64,000 nt of DNA from assembly GCF_027474825.1 (NCBI RefSeq), contig NZ_CP107030.1:2300529-2364528 (forward strand). Direction: 5' to 3'. The DNA comes from Maribacter halichondriae (GTDB lineage: Bacteria; Bacteroidota; Bacteroidia; Flavobacteriales; Flavobacteriaceae). This document shows positions 26,725 to 34,894 of this stretch, in pieces (positions within the stretch are counted from its first letter, which is position 1; each line of letters begins with the position of its first letter). The notes below the pieces were generated by a model, which saw nothing but the letters and a program-made list of their open reading frames with translations, made no database searches and was not told where the DNA came from. A program made the position numbers and the translations under genes.

Positions 26725-27855
26725 TTATTTGGTCGAGGCAAATGGTTCCGCATTCTCAAACCATTTATCACCCAACAATTTTCCGTTCTTATCCAAAAAA
26801 CCCCAGCCTTGTTTGGTCTTTACCCTGGCAAGATCCCCGATAAATCCTTTAGAGTCTTTCCCTGATAGAAAAGCCAGTCCGGCAGTAATGTCGTATTCCA
26901 TGGGGATGACCAATTTTCCGGAGGTATCAATAAAGCCCCACTGCTTTTCTTTTACAGGTGCCATCCCGTTTTCCGCAAAAACCTCGGCATCCCTAAATTG
27001 TGGTTCGATAACCATTTCGCCATTTTCGTTGATATAGCCCCATGTCTTTCCGCTAGAGACCGGTGCTAGGCCATTTGAAAATCCCCGTGCCTTATCGAAC
27101 TGTGGTTCGATGACCCATTTGCCAGTACTATCTACAAAACCGATTTTTTTATTGCTGCGGGCATAGGTCAACCCTGAATCGCCATAAAAACCCCATACCT
27201 TATCGGCACCGTCGATGACATTGAAGGTGCCGTTATGAACGATACCGAAAGCACCGTCTTTCTTGCCCTCTACCCCGGCGGGATTATACTCATTGCCGAT
27301 TTCTTCATATTCCACGGGAATGACCACTTTACCGGTATTGTCGATCATGCCCCAAAGTTCTCCTTGCCTTACTTTTGCATGTCTATCCTTGAATTTTTTG
27401 ATTTCGTCGAAAGTCGGTTCCAATACCACTTTGCCATCGGTTCCCAGCAGGCCGATTTTGTCGTTTTGTTTGAAAAGGGCAACGCCATCCTCAAAATCAT
27501 AGTATTTTTCGGCGGAGGGCACGTCCAAAACTTTTCCCGAAGTGTCGATGTAGTGCCATTGGTCATCTTTCAAGACCACGGCATAGCCCGAATCGAAATA
27601 CTTAACTTTATCATATTGCGGTTCAATGGCCCATTTTCCTGAAGGGTCTATAAATCCCCATTTTTTGTCTTGCACGGCTGCGGCTAGGCCGTTAGAAAAT
27701 GTTTTTGCGTTCTCGAACTGTGGTTCGATGACATAGTTCGCCGATTTATCGATATAGCCGAATTTACCGCCCTCGCGGACCAAGGCCAATTCTTGAGCGT
27801 AGGATGCCAGTACACCAAAGGTCAGCATCAGAAGTAGTGTAATCTTTGTTCTCAT
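26725..27855 (-). CDS. Secreted WG-repeat protein inside the pigment operon
   Basis: 376 residues: a signal peptide (MRTKITLLLMLTFGVLASYAQE) followed by about eight WG-type repeats of 40-50 residues. Typical units are KWGFIDPSGKWAIEPQYDKV and TWGYINENGEMVIEPQF. WG repeats form beta-propeller-like or solenoid surfaces and have been linked to envelope binding; no enzyme motif is present. It sits between the tyrosine ammonia-lyase and FabG genes in the same orientation, with 24 bases to FabG. A role in the outer-membrane location of the pigment is possible but unproven. Confidence 0.85.
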   Translation of the reverse strand: MRTKITLLLMLTFGVLASYAQELALVREGGKFGYIDKSANYVIEPQFENAKTFSNGLAAAVQDKKWGFIDPSGKWAIEPQYDKVKYFDSGYAVVLKDDQWHYIDTSGKVLDVPSAEKYYDFEDGVALFKQNDKIGLLGTDGKVVLEPTFDEIKKFKDRHAKVRQGELWGMIDNTGKVVIPVEYEEIGNEYNPAGVEGKKDGAFGIVHNGTFNVIDGADKVWGFYGDSGLTYARSNKKIGFVDSTGKWVIEPQFDKARGFSNGLAPVSSGKTWGYINENGEMVIEPQFRDAEVFAENGMAPVKEKQWGFIDTSGKLVIPMEYDITAGLAFLSGKDSKGFIGDLARVKTKQGWGFLDKNGKLLGDKWFENAEPFASTK

Positions 27856-27995
27856 ACTATTGAATTTTAGGTCTTAATAATTGGAAATAAGAGGCAAGAG
27901 TCAAGAATCAAGACCAAAATTAAGTGTCCTGTTTTTTGTTTCAACATTCTTACGTCCTATGTTTCACTTGTTCTTATGGTTCGTGATAAAATCTT

Positions 27996-29495
27996 TCACT
28001 TGGTTAACATACGGATACATAATAATATCCTCTTTGAACGGGGGACGATCTTTCGAACGGCATCGTACATGCTTTTGGTCTTGGAGGAAACTTTTTCTTG
28101 AACTCCTAGATATTCGATGGCCTGTACGACCGTAATCATCTCTATAGCAATAACCTCAAAGGCGTTTTCAATTACCTTTTTGGTGATCAGGGCGGCGTTG
28201 GTTCCCATGCTCACAATGTCTTGGTTGTCATTGTTATTGGGAATGCTGTGTACGTACATCGGGTTGCTCAGCATCTGGTTTTCGGCCGTTGTGGAAGTCG
28301 CAGTAAACTGTACCCCCTGCATGCCAAAATTGAGTCCCAATGTGCCTAAATTTACGAAAGGGGGAAGAATATCGTTCAATTTGGAATTCAAAAGATAGTT
28401 CAGTTGGCGTTCAGCGAGCATGCTCATTTTGGTAACGACGATTTTGAGTTTGTCCATTTCCAATGAAACGTAATCACCGTGAAAATTGCCACCGTGGTAC
28501 ACATTTTTCTTTTCTACATCGACAATGGGGTTATCATTGGCCGAGTTGACCTCTTCGATCAATATGCGCTCCACATCGTTCAACGTATCTAGTATCGGCC
28601 CGAGGATTTGTGGTACACATCGAATGGAATAATATTCCTGTACCTTTTCCTCAAAGACCGAGACGCCTCCGTTGGTATCGGTATATAAATGGTGCTCACG
28701 TTTTCGGGTCAAGGAGCTATCTTTTAAATGACTGCGCATCGAGCGCGCAATTTCCCGTTGGCCCATATGTTTTTTGGTCAGGTTAAGGGCTTCTGACAAA
28801 TGATCGTCATAAGCCTGCATGATTTCATTGATGGCCGAGGAACAGGCAATCATCCATTCGAGCAATCGTCTGGTATAGATGGTGTTCACGACCCCGATTC
28901 CCGTCATGACCGAGGTGCCATTGATAAGGCCAAGCCCCTCACGAAGTTCTACCTGAATGGGTTTAATGCCTTCCTGTTCAAAAACTTCGGCCGTATTTTT
29001 TCGTTCTCCTTTATAAAAAACTTCGCCTTCCCCTATCAAGACTAAGGCCAAGTGCGCCAATTGCACCAAGTCGCCGCTTGCACCGACCCCTCCATGTTCA
29101 TAAATCAATGGGGTAATATCTTTATTGATTAATGTGGTCATTGTTTCGATGACGGAAACATGCACGCCCGAATTACCCAAACTCAGGGTGTTCAGCCGAG
29201 CCAACATGGCCGATTTAACGTATTGTGGTGGAATCGGATTTCCGGTACCCGAGGCATGGCTTCGAATCAGATTGTATTGTAGTTGAACGGTCTGCGAATC
29301 CTTTATTTTGTACTGCGCCATGGGGCCAAAGCCCGTATTCACGCCATAGATGATCTTGTTCTTTGAAAATTCCTTTAGAAAATCGAAGCTATTCTGAACC
29401 GTATTGATGACTTCATCGGCTACCGAAATGTGCTTCCCGTCAAATAGTACGCTGTAAAACTCGGCTATTCCTAACTTTCCCTTTATTTCTGGCAT
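27996..29495 (-). CDS. Tyrosine ammonia-lyase of the flexirubin pathway (C-terminus frameshifted)
   Basis: 499 residues as read. The MIO-forming triad Ala-Ser-Gly is in GGVGASGDL (residues 139-141), with catalytic Tyr50 in IIYGVNTGFG. It releases ammonia from tyrosine to give 4-coumarate, the aryl starter of flexirubins. Recall of the characterised Flavobacterium johnsoniae enzyme suggests high similarity throughout. The last 15 residues (RSKRILLCIRMLTK) are a frameshift artefact. Adding one C to the run at 28040-28044 gives PFKEDIIMYPYVNQVKDFI and a natural stop at 27964, about 510 residues. First gene of the leftward operon. Confidence 0.92.
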   Translation of the reverse strand: MPEIKGKLGIAEFYSVLFDGKHISVADEVINTVQNSFDFLKEFSKNKIIYGVNTGFGPMAQYKIKDSQTVQLQYNLIRSHASGTGNPIPPQYVKSAMLARLNTLSLGNSGVHVSVIETMTTLINKDITPLIYEHGGVGASGDLVQLAHLALVLIGEGEVFYKGERKNTAEVFEQEGIKPIQVELREGLGLINGTSVMTGIGVVNTIYTRRLLEWMIACSSAINEIMQAYDDHLSEALNLTKKHMGQREIARSMRSHLKDSSLTRKREHHLYTDTNGGVSVFEEKVQEYYSIRCVPQILGPILDTLNDVERILIEEVNSANDNPIVDVEKKNVYHGGNFHGDYVSLEMDKLKIVVTKMSMLAERQLNYLLNSKLNDILPPFVNLGTLGLNFGMQGVQFTATSTTAENQMLSNPMYVHSIPNNNDNQDIVSMGTNAALITKKVIENAFEVIAIEMITVVQAIEYLGVQEKVSSKTKSMYDAVRKIVPRSKRILLCIRMLTK

Positions 29496-29686
29496 TTGTG
29501 GTCGGTTCTATCGCAATGATTTCTGTAAACAGGGGGTAAAAATAGGGATTTTGAAGGGTAAATTAATAATAAATAGGGAAGGATTATCGTATTTTTACTT
29601 GGGATTAAAGGGAAGTACGAAACTTCGGATATTAATTTTTGTGGATTTCAGATACCTAAAGAATTCTGTTTTTTAAAATTGCTAGA
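29496..29686. other. Divergent intergenic region between the ammonia-lyase and halogenase-like genes
   Basis: This AT-rich stretch of about 190 bases must hold the promoters of the long leftward pigment operon and of the rightward flavoprotein gene. A TATTTTTA box-like sequence on the minus strand (29544-29537) resembles the Bacteroidota TAnnTTTG element, but no TTG is found at the expected distance, so no promoter is called. No ORF or stable hairpin is seen. Confidence 0.6.
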
Positions 29687-30925
29687 ATGGAAAATGAAAA
29701 TGTAGACGTTCTGATTATCGGTGCCGGTCCATCGGGAGCGGTATCGGCCGCATATCTTCACAAACAGGGCTTAAAGGTTAAAGTGGTTGAAAAAAGCAAA
29801 TTCCCTAGGTTCGTCATCGGAGAAAGTCTTTTGCCCCGCTGTATGGACCATTTTGAGGAAGTCGGGCTATTAGAAGCACTAAAAGCAAAAAACTTCGAGG
29901 TCAAAGGAGGTGCCCGATTTATGCGCGGCGAGAAAATCTGTAATTTCGATTTCAGCAAAAAATATACCGAAGGATGGGATTGGACCTGGCAAGTACCCCG
30001 TGCTGATTTCGATAAGACCTTAACGGATGAATTGACCAAATGGGGTGTCGATATCGCTTTTGAACAAGAAGTGGTTGCCGTTGAATTTGTGGGAAGCGAT
30101 TCGACTACGACTATCAAGGATGCTGAGGGAAATCTTTCAACGGTTTCCGCAAAACACATCGTCGATTCTAGCGGTCATGGTAGGGTTTTGCCACGCTTGT
30201 TGGATTTGGACAAACCTTCTGAAATTCCCAAACATTCCTCCATCTTTACCCATGTAAAAGATACGAAACGGCCCGAAGGTCGAGAAGGTACTATCATAAC
30301 CTTTGATATCGTTAGTCTTGAGACTTGGTTATGGGTCATTCCGTTTTCCAATGGATATACTAGTATCGGCTATGTTGGTCCCACAGAATATCTAGAATCG
30401 TTTGAGGGCAACAAAACCCAGAAGTTACAGGAAATGATGAAGTTGTCGGACTACTATTACAATCGCTTCGAAGGATTGGAATATGAATTCGAGCCCAAAA
30501 TCATAAAAAACATCGCGAAATCCGTGAAAAAACTCTACGGAGACGGATTTGTTTTAACAGGAAATAGTGCGGAATTTCTCGACCCGGTTTTTTCATCGGG
30601 CGTAACCTTTGCGACGGAGTCTTCTTTGGTCGCCGCCAAATTGATTGCCAAGCAATTGAAAGGCGAAACGGTTGATTGGGAAAGCGATTATGCGAAACAC
30701 ATGAAAAAAGGTGTCGAAGTTTTTTCCACCTATGTAAAAGAATGGTATACCGGAAACCTACAGACTATCTTCTTCGATAGCAATGAGAACCCCGTCATAA
30801 AATCACAGATTTGTGCTGTTTTGGCCGGTTATGTTTGGGATCAATCAAACCCATTTGTAAAGAACCATCATCGCTTGGTCAAAACCGTGGCGCATATTGC
30901 CGAGATGGAGAAAGAGGGTAGTTAA
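29687..30925 (+). CDS. Halogenase-like FAD-dependent oxidoreductase of the flexirubin cluster
   Basis: 412 residues of the flavin-dependent halogenase / geranylgeranyl reductase superfamily: FAD site GAGPSG (12-17), GESLLPR (45-51) and the WLWVIP block (214-219), the counterpart of the halogenase WxWxIP motif. The GNSAEFLDPVFSSG segment near residue 290 is the second FAD contact. It reads away from the ammonia-lyase operon and probably shares a regulatory region with it. Flexirubins may carry ring chlorine or hydroxyl groups; halogenation versus hydroxylation cannot be decided from sequence. Confidence 0.85.
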   Translation: MENENVDVLIIGAGPSGAVSAAYLHKQGLKVKVVEKSKFPRFVIGESLLPRCMDHFEEVGLLEALKAKNFEVKGGARFMRGEKICNFDFSKKYTEGWDWTWQVPRADFDKTLTDELTKWGVDIAFEQEVVAVEFVGSDSTTTIKDAEGNLSTVSAKHIVDSSGHGRVLPRLLDLDKPSEIPKHSSIFTHVKDTKRPEGREGTIITFDIVSLETWLWVIPFSNGYTSIGYVGPTEYLESFEGNKTQKLQEMMKLSDYYYNRFEGLEYEFEPKIIKNIAKSVKKLYGDGFVLTGNSAEFLDPVFSSGVTFATESSLVAAKLIAKQLKGETVDWESDYAKHMKKGVEVFSTYVKEWYTGNLQTIFFDSNENPVIKSQICAVLAGYVWDQSNPFVKNHHRLVKTVAHIAEMEKEGS

Positions 30926-30932
30926 AAAACGG

Positions 30933-31049
30933 CATTGTGAGCGAAGCGCGGCAATCTGTCAAACTTTTTCGGAATGTTCGGCAGATTACCGCGTCGCTAT
31001 AAACTTTTCTATTTAATTGAGATTTTTCGTATGCTCCTCGCAATGACGT
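30933..31049. repeat. REP-like palindromic repeat, copy 1 (cattgtgagcgaagcgcggcaatctg type)
   Basis: The gap after the flavoprotein gene is almost entirely a repeat with two complementary halves: 'gcgaagcgcggcaatctgtc' and 'cggcagattaccgcgtcgc', ending 'gctcctcgcaatgacg'. A close second copy is at 31739-31856, a divergent one at about 62575-62690, and a half-copy at 54657-54685. It lies between convergent genes, so it may also work as a bidirectional transcript end. Confidence 0.8.
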
Positions 31050-31053
31050 GTTC

Positions 31054-31659
31054 CTAAAAAGCCTTCTTCTCGATCAATTTTGCAAAAGACTTGCCGGTTT
31101 TGGCATAGCCTTCGCCCAAACGGTCTTCGTTACTAAAACTGCTTCCCCATTGGTCGCCCGGAGCGTTTGCACTAGTAACCTCCGCCAAAACGGTGTCACG
31201 GTTCGCGGTTTCCACGAATTTTAGATTGGTCGTAACTTTGGCAGGTTGCTTCATCACACCTGCATCCCATCCCGGATAGAGCCAAACGGTTTCAACAATC
31301 AACGTGTATTTCGCATCGGAAAGTCCTTCCTTAAAAGCCATACCATGGTCTTCGTAGAAATAGCGGTTCATCAGTTCCAAGAATTTGGGTTGCCGGATCA
31401 ATTCACGTGCGGCGGCCCAGCTTTTTTTCCAAGTTTCGCCTTTTCCGGGGGACTTTTCTTCCATCTCGGCGGCGTGTTCTTCCACGTATTGCGCTTCGGG
31501 AAGGTTCTTTTTCAAGAGCTGCATATTGTCATACACAAATTCTACATTGACTTCTTTTTGACCTTTTAGGAAATCAAAACCGCCATCGACGATTTTCATT
31601 TTTTGGGCAAAAGTGGCTGTGCAAACAAAGAGCACAAGAAGGAAAATGTTTGTTTTCAT
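31054..31659 (-). CDS. Secreted protein of unknown function
   Basis: About 201 residues from the ATG at 31659, chosen because it begins a clear signal peptide (MKTNIFLLVLFVCTATFAQ); the longer frame has no such start. The mature part has a beta-strand-like section ending in VTTNLKFVETANRDTVLAEV and carries no catalytic motif I recognise. It is flanked by two copies of the same palindromic repeat (30933-31049 and 31739-31856). Confidence 0.75.
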   Translation of the reverse strand: MKTNIFLLVLFVCTATFAQKMKIVDGGFDFLKGQKEVNVEFVYDNMQLLKKNLPEAQYVEEHAAEMEEKSPGKGETWKKSWAAARELIRQPKFLELMNRYFYEDHGMAFKEGLSDAKYTLIVETVWLYPGWDAGVMKQPAKVTTNLKFVETANRDTVLAEVTSANAPGDQWGSSFSNEDRLGEGYAKTGKSFAKLIEKKAF

Positions 31660-31738
31660 TTTTTGGATTTTTAAAGGATTAGCGTCCATTTATGTTTTAC
31701 GATGGGGAAAGTTAACACAAAAGTTTGGTTTTTGCTTC

Positions 31739-31856
31739 GTCATTGCGAGCGAAGCGCGGCAATCTGATAAACATTCTGAAGCGGTTCAACAGATTGCCGC
31801 GTCGCCTAATCCATTACTAAATATTGAATTTTTTGGGAAGGCTCCTCGCAAAGACG
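31739..31856. repeat. REP-like palindromic repeat, copy 2
   Basis: Starts 'tcattgcgagcgaagcgcggcaatctg', has the complementary 'cagattgccgcgtcgcc' in its second half and ends 'gctcctcgcaaagacg', abutting the stop codon of the beta-lactamase-like gene at 31857. It matches the 30933-31049 copy over both arms; the central parts differ. Confidence 0.8.
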
Positions 31857-33149
31857 TTACTTATCAACAGCAGCAAAAACCATTTGGCGAAACTTCCATC
31901 CGGTCTGGTCATCGACATCGCCTTGGGTCTGCTTCATCAAGATGCCAATGATGTTTTCTTCTGGGTCGGCAAAGTATTGAGTGTTAAAATAACCGCCCCA
32001 TTCAAAAGTTCCCATACTTCCTTCTCCACCCAAATCTTGGCCTCTTGAAGTAAGTATTCCAAAAGCCAGGCCGTAGTCTTTGGCATCGCCCCCGAACAAA
32101 TCTCCTGATTGATTCCCCATAATGCTCCTCACAGTGGTACGACTCAGGATTCGCGTTCCATTGAGTTCGCCGTTGTTGAGGTACATCTGTAGAAAAGTTG
32201 CATAGTCTTTTGCGGTACTTGAAAGTCCTGCCCCGCCTGAGAAAAAACTTTTTGCCCCTTTGATGGGGTAGTCGGTATCATAGAAGGTAACAGGATATTT
32301 TTGCCATTTCCCATCGGTTTTTTGCTGAACCGAAACAAGTCTATCGTGTTTTTCTTTCGGAAGATAGAACCAAGTATCGTCCATACCCAAAGGACTAAAG
32401 ATTCTAGTTCTTAGAAACTGATTGAAAGGCATTCCTGAGATAACTTCGATAAAATAACCGAGCACATCCAATCCTTCGCTATAGACATAAGCCGTGCCCG
32501 GGTCATGATGCAATGGAAGTTTTGCCAATTTCTTGACACTTTGCCCGATGGAAATACTTTCAGTTGTGTACAAATCAGTAATGCCTGCTTTCTTATAGAT
32601 GTTCTGAAACCGCTCATCACCATCGATGACCCCGTATCCAAGTCCAGATGTATGGGTCAACAAATGCCGTATCGTAATCTCGTTTTCGGCGGGTTTAGTC
32701 GTATAAGTACCATCGGCCTCATTAAAAGCATCGAGAATTTGGGGATTCTCGAATTCGGGAATGTATTTCGAGATGGGGTCGTCGAGCTTGAATCTGCCTT
32801 CCTCCCAGAGCATCATCACAGCAGTTGATGTAATGGCCTTGGTCTGGCTGGCAATTCTAAAAATAGTATTCTTTTCCATTGTTTTTTTGGAGGCGTTATC
32901 TGACATGCCATAGGCATTATGAAAAACGATTTTGCCGTTTCTAGCGATTAGGGCAACGGCCCCGGGAAGCTTATCTTCTTGGATTGCCTTTTTGAACATG
33001 GCATCGATTTTTGCCAAGCGCTCGGGCGACATGCCAACGGACTCGGGTTGCGCTTCGGAAAGCGGGGGTGAGGTTTGGACTGATTTGGTTTGGGCGGTTG
33101 CCGAAAAGGTCAATAGGGTTAGGAGGAAGAGGGTTGTTAGGTTTTTCAT
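31857..33149 (-). CDS. Class C beta-lactamase-like serine hydrolase
   Basis: 430 residues with a signal peptide (MKNLTTLFLLTLLTFSATAQ), so periplasmic. The SxxK motif is SQTK near residue 100, the tyrosine motif is YSE (YVYSEGLD), and a GTFEWGG segment stands in for the KTG-type box. This set fits the CubicO / esterase EstB group rather than an antibiotic-resistance enzyme. The substrate is unknown; family members hydrolyse esters or D-amino acid peptides. Confidence 0.88.
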   Translation of the reverse strand: MKNLTTLFLLTLLTFSATAQTKSVQTSPPLSEAQPESVGMSPERLAKIDAMFKKAIQEDKLPGAVALIARNGKIVFHNAYGMSDNASKKTMEKNTIFRIASQTKAITSTAVMMLWEEGRFKLDDPISKYIPEFENPQILDAFNEADGTYTTKPAENEITIRHLLTHTSGLGYGVIDGDERFQNIYKKAGITDLYTTESISIGQSVKKLAKLPLHHDPGTAYVYSEGLDVLGYFIEVISGMPFNQFLRTRIFSPLGMDDTWFYLPKEKHDRLVSVQQKTDGKWQKYPVTFYDTDYPIKGAKSFFSGGAGLSSTAKDYATFLQMYLNNGELNGTRILSRTTVRSIMGNQSGDLFGGDAKDYGLAFGILTSRGQDLGGEGSMGTFEWGGYFNTQYFADPEENIIGILMKQTQGDVDDQTGWKFRQMVFAAVDK

Positions 33150-33170
33150 TTTTATAGATTGAAATTTGTT

Positions 33171-33701
33171 TTACAGTTTAGATAAGTTGCCATTGACAAT
33201 GGCATCAATTTTTTTATCAAATGAATGAAAGTCTTTAGAGCCCCAATTGGGATAATCACCATCTTCAAGTGTTGTGATGAATTCCTCAACCTGGTCTCCG
33301 CTAAATTCATCGGATAGAATAGGATTCTTCCCATTTTTAATGCCGAGCGCAAAAACTGCTTTTTCTTTTTTATGAAAAGCAAATTTGGTTTTTAGACTTG
33401 TGCCGTAAAAATTAGCACAAAATTTTCCATTTGGTTCCAACTCGACGGGAAATTTAAGAAACAACGAGCTGGAATAATAACAAAAATTTTGCTCTTCATT
33501 TGTTGTTATCCTTGGATAAATATTTTCTATTATCAAATGTCTATTTAGATTATTGGTAACTCCCAGTCTCACGCCTACATTTCTTACCACACTTCGAAAC
33601 TCATCACAATCATATTCACCTTGACTAAATAGGTTTAGTTCGAGTTTAACACCGTCATCATTTGTGTCAATTTGATTCGGAATCTCTCGGATAGTTTTCA
33701 T
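33171..33701 (-). CDS. Hypothetical protein
   Basis: 176 residues, soluble, no signal peptide, and no domain recognised. It has a mixed alpha/beta look and a somewhat acidic C-terminal part. It is 21 bases upstream of the beta-lactamase-like gene on the same strand and could be co-transcribed with it. Its codon use is more AT-rich than that of its neighbours, consistent with a recently acquired or poorly expressed gene. Confidence 0.6.
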   Translation of the reverse strand: MKTIREIPNQIDTNDDGVKLELNLFSQGEYDCDEFRSVVRNVGVRLGVTNNLNRHLIIENIYPRITTNEEQNFCYYSSSLFLKFPVELEPNGKFCANFYGTSLKTKFAFHKKEKAVFALGIKNGKNPILSDEFSGDQVEEFITTLEDGDYPNWGSKDFHSFDKKIDAIVNGNLSKL

Positions 33702-33797
33702 GATATAACACTATAATTGTTTAAAAATAGGTATTTAAATCTAAAAAAAGGACAAATTCAAATATTCATTAATATATTAATAATCAACACTATAAAA

Positions 33798-33831
33798 GTT
33801 TACAAACGAAAACAAACGTTTACAAACGAAA
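33798..33831. repeat. Short direct repeat (gtttacaaacgaaa, two copies)
   Basis: Two identical 14-base units at 33798-33811 and 33818-33831, 20 bases apart (about two helix turns), lie upstream of ssb in an AT-rich gap. The spacing would place both on one face of the helix, which suits a binding site, though no regulator is indicated. Confidence 0.6.
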
Positions 33832-33870
33832 GTAATTATTTATCAACCGAATAAAATTTGGAGTCCGTTC

Positions 33871-33878
33871 TAAGTTTG
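33871..33878 (+). promoter_or_regulatory. Candidate -7 promoter element of ssb
   Basis: The sequence TAAGTTTG matches the Bacteroidota -7 consensus TAnnTTTG exactly and lies 58 bases before the ssb ATG. No TTG was found 19-20 bases upstream, so the -33 element is missing or weak. Confidence 0.45.
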
Positions 33879-33936
33879 CCCTGTCGAATGATAAGAGTTC
33901 GATAGTATTAACTGTTTAACGCAAAAATTAGAAATT

Positions 33937-34269
33937 ATGAACACACTTAAAAACAAAGTACAGTTGATCGGTAACTTGGGCCAAGACCCAGAAATCGTAA
34001 CCTTGGAAAATGGCAACAAGCTCGCCAAATTTTCCATCGCCACGAGCGATTCGTACAAGAACGCCCAAGGCGAAAAAGTAGAGGACACCCAATGGCACAA
34101 TATCGTGGCCTGGGGCAAGCTTGCCGAGATCGTCGAGAGCTTTTTGGCCAAAGGCAAACAAGTGGCCGTAGAGGGCAAATTGACCCATCGCTCATACGAG
34201 ACCAAGGAAGGAGAAAAAAGGTACGTCACCGAGGTTCGCTGCAACGAACTTTTGATGTTGGGGAAATAG
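33937..34269 (+). CDS. ssb: Single-stranded DNA-binding protein (short form)
   Basis: 110 residues, an OB-fold SSB with the family pattern LIGNLGQDPEI, FSIATSDSY, QWHNIVAWGKLAEI and VEGKLTHRSYE. It binds single-stranded DNA in replication and repair. The C-terminal glycine-rich linker and acidic DDxIPF tip of main SSB proteins are absent, so it resembles the short paralogues common in flavobacteria; a full-length SSB probably exists elsewhere in the genome. RecQ follows about 600 bases downstream. Confidence 0.92.
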   Translation: MNTLKNKVQLIGNLGQDPEIVTLENGNKLAKFSIATSDSYKNAQGEKVEDTQWHNIVAWGKLAEIVESFLAKGKQVAVEGKLTHRSYETKEGEKRYVTEVRCNELLMLGK

Positions 34270-34281
34270 ATTTTTTGAAAC

Positions 34282-34312
34282 CCCCGTCTCCCAAGACTGG
34301 GATTTTCATTTT
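34282..34312 (+). terminator. Candidate terminator after ssb
   Basis: A stem with CC-GTCT paired to AGAC-GG (one mismatch, loop ccca) is followed by a T-rich tail (gattttcatttt). It begins 13 bases after the ssb stop. The stem is weak, so read-through into the ORF6N gene is possible. Confidence 0.4.
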
Positions 34313-34338
34313 ACACTTTTACGATAACACCGACAAAA

Positions 34339-34870
34339 ATGAACCAAGAAATCACAATTTCCGAAGAGATCAGCACGGATAAAATTTATCACATCAGAGG
34401 GCAAAAGACAATGCTCGATAGGGATCTGGCCCAACTTTACGGGGTTGCAACCAAAGCATTGAAACAGGCCCGTTCGAAGAAACCATAAAAGGTTTCCCGA
34501 AGACTTTATGTTCGAGATGTCCAAAGATGAACTTGAACATTGGAGGTCACAAATTGTGACCTCCAATTCAGACCGGATGGGTTTGCGGTATGCGCCGTTC
34601 TGTTTTACGGAACAGGGTGTGACCATGCTATCGTGCATTTTGAACAGCGATCGGGCCATAGCCATGAATATCCCGATTATTCGAGTCTTCACAAAAATGA
34701 GGGAAGTACTGAACGAAACAGTGAACCTAAAACTCGAAATCGAACAAATCAAAAAGAAGCTCTCTGATCATGGTAGAAACATCGAACTGGTCTTTGACTA
34801 TTTGGATGAACTCATCCGAAAAAAGGAAAATAAAGAACCCAGAAAAAAGATTGGCTATAGAAAAGACTGA
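34339..34870 (+). pseudogene. ORF6N (KilA-N type) domain protein, frameshifted
   Basis: An ATG at 34339 opens a frame of 49 residues (DKIYHIRGQKTMLDRDLAQL) that stops at 34488. The protein continues in the next frame from about 34490 to 34870. Removing one C from the CCC at 34469-34471 joins them into about 176 residues, with the typical ORF6N middle (LYGVATKALKQAVRRN, then RFPEDFMFEMS) and a C-terminal coiled coil (VNLKLEIEQIKKKL). ORF6N proteins are DNA-binding relatives of phage proteins, often single genes in Bacteroidota. Sequencing error or true decay are both possible. Confidence 0.8.
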
Positions 34871-34894
34871 ACACGAATCCTTATTTTTACAACT

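Noticed and set aside
26725..27855. Possible CRISPR or tandem DNA repeat because of the periodic pattern
   Set aside because: The period is in the protein (WG repeats); the DNA units are too diverged and lack spacers.
31857..33149. Antibiotic resistance beta-lactamase
   Set aside because: The YSE and GTFEWGG motifs fit the CubicO/esterase-like group, not classical AmpC enzymes with YxN and KTG.
34339..34870. Prophage remnant suggested by the ORF6N domain
   Set aside because: No integrase, capsid, tail or att-like repeats nearby; single ORF6N genes are common in Bacteroidota.
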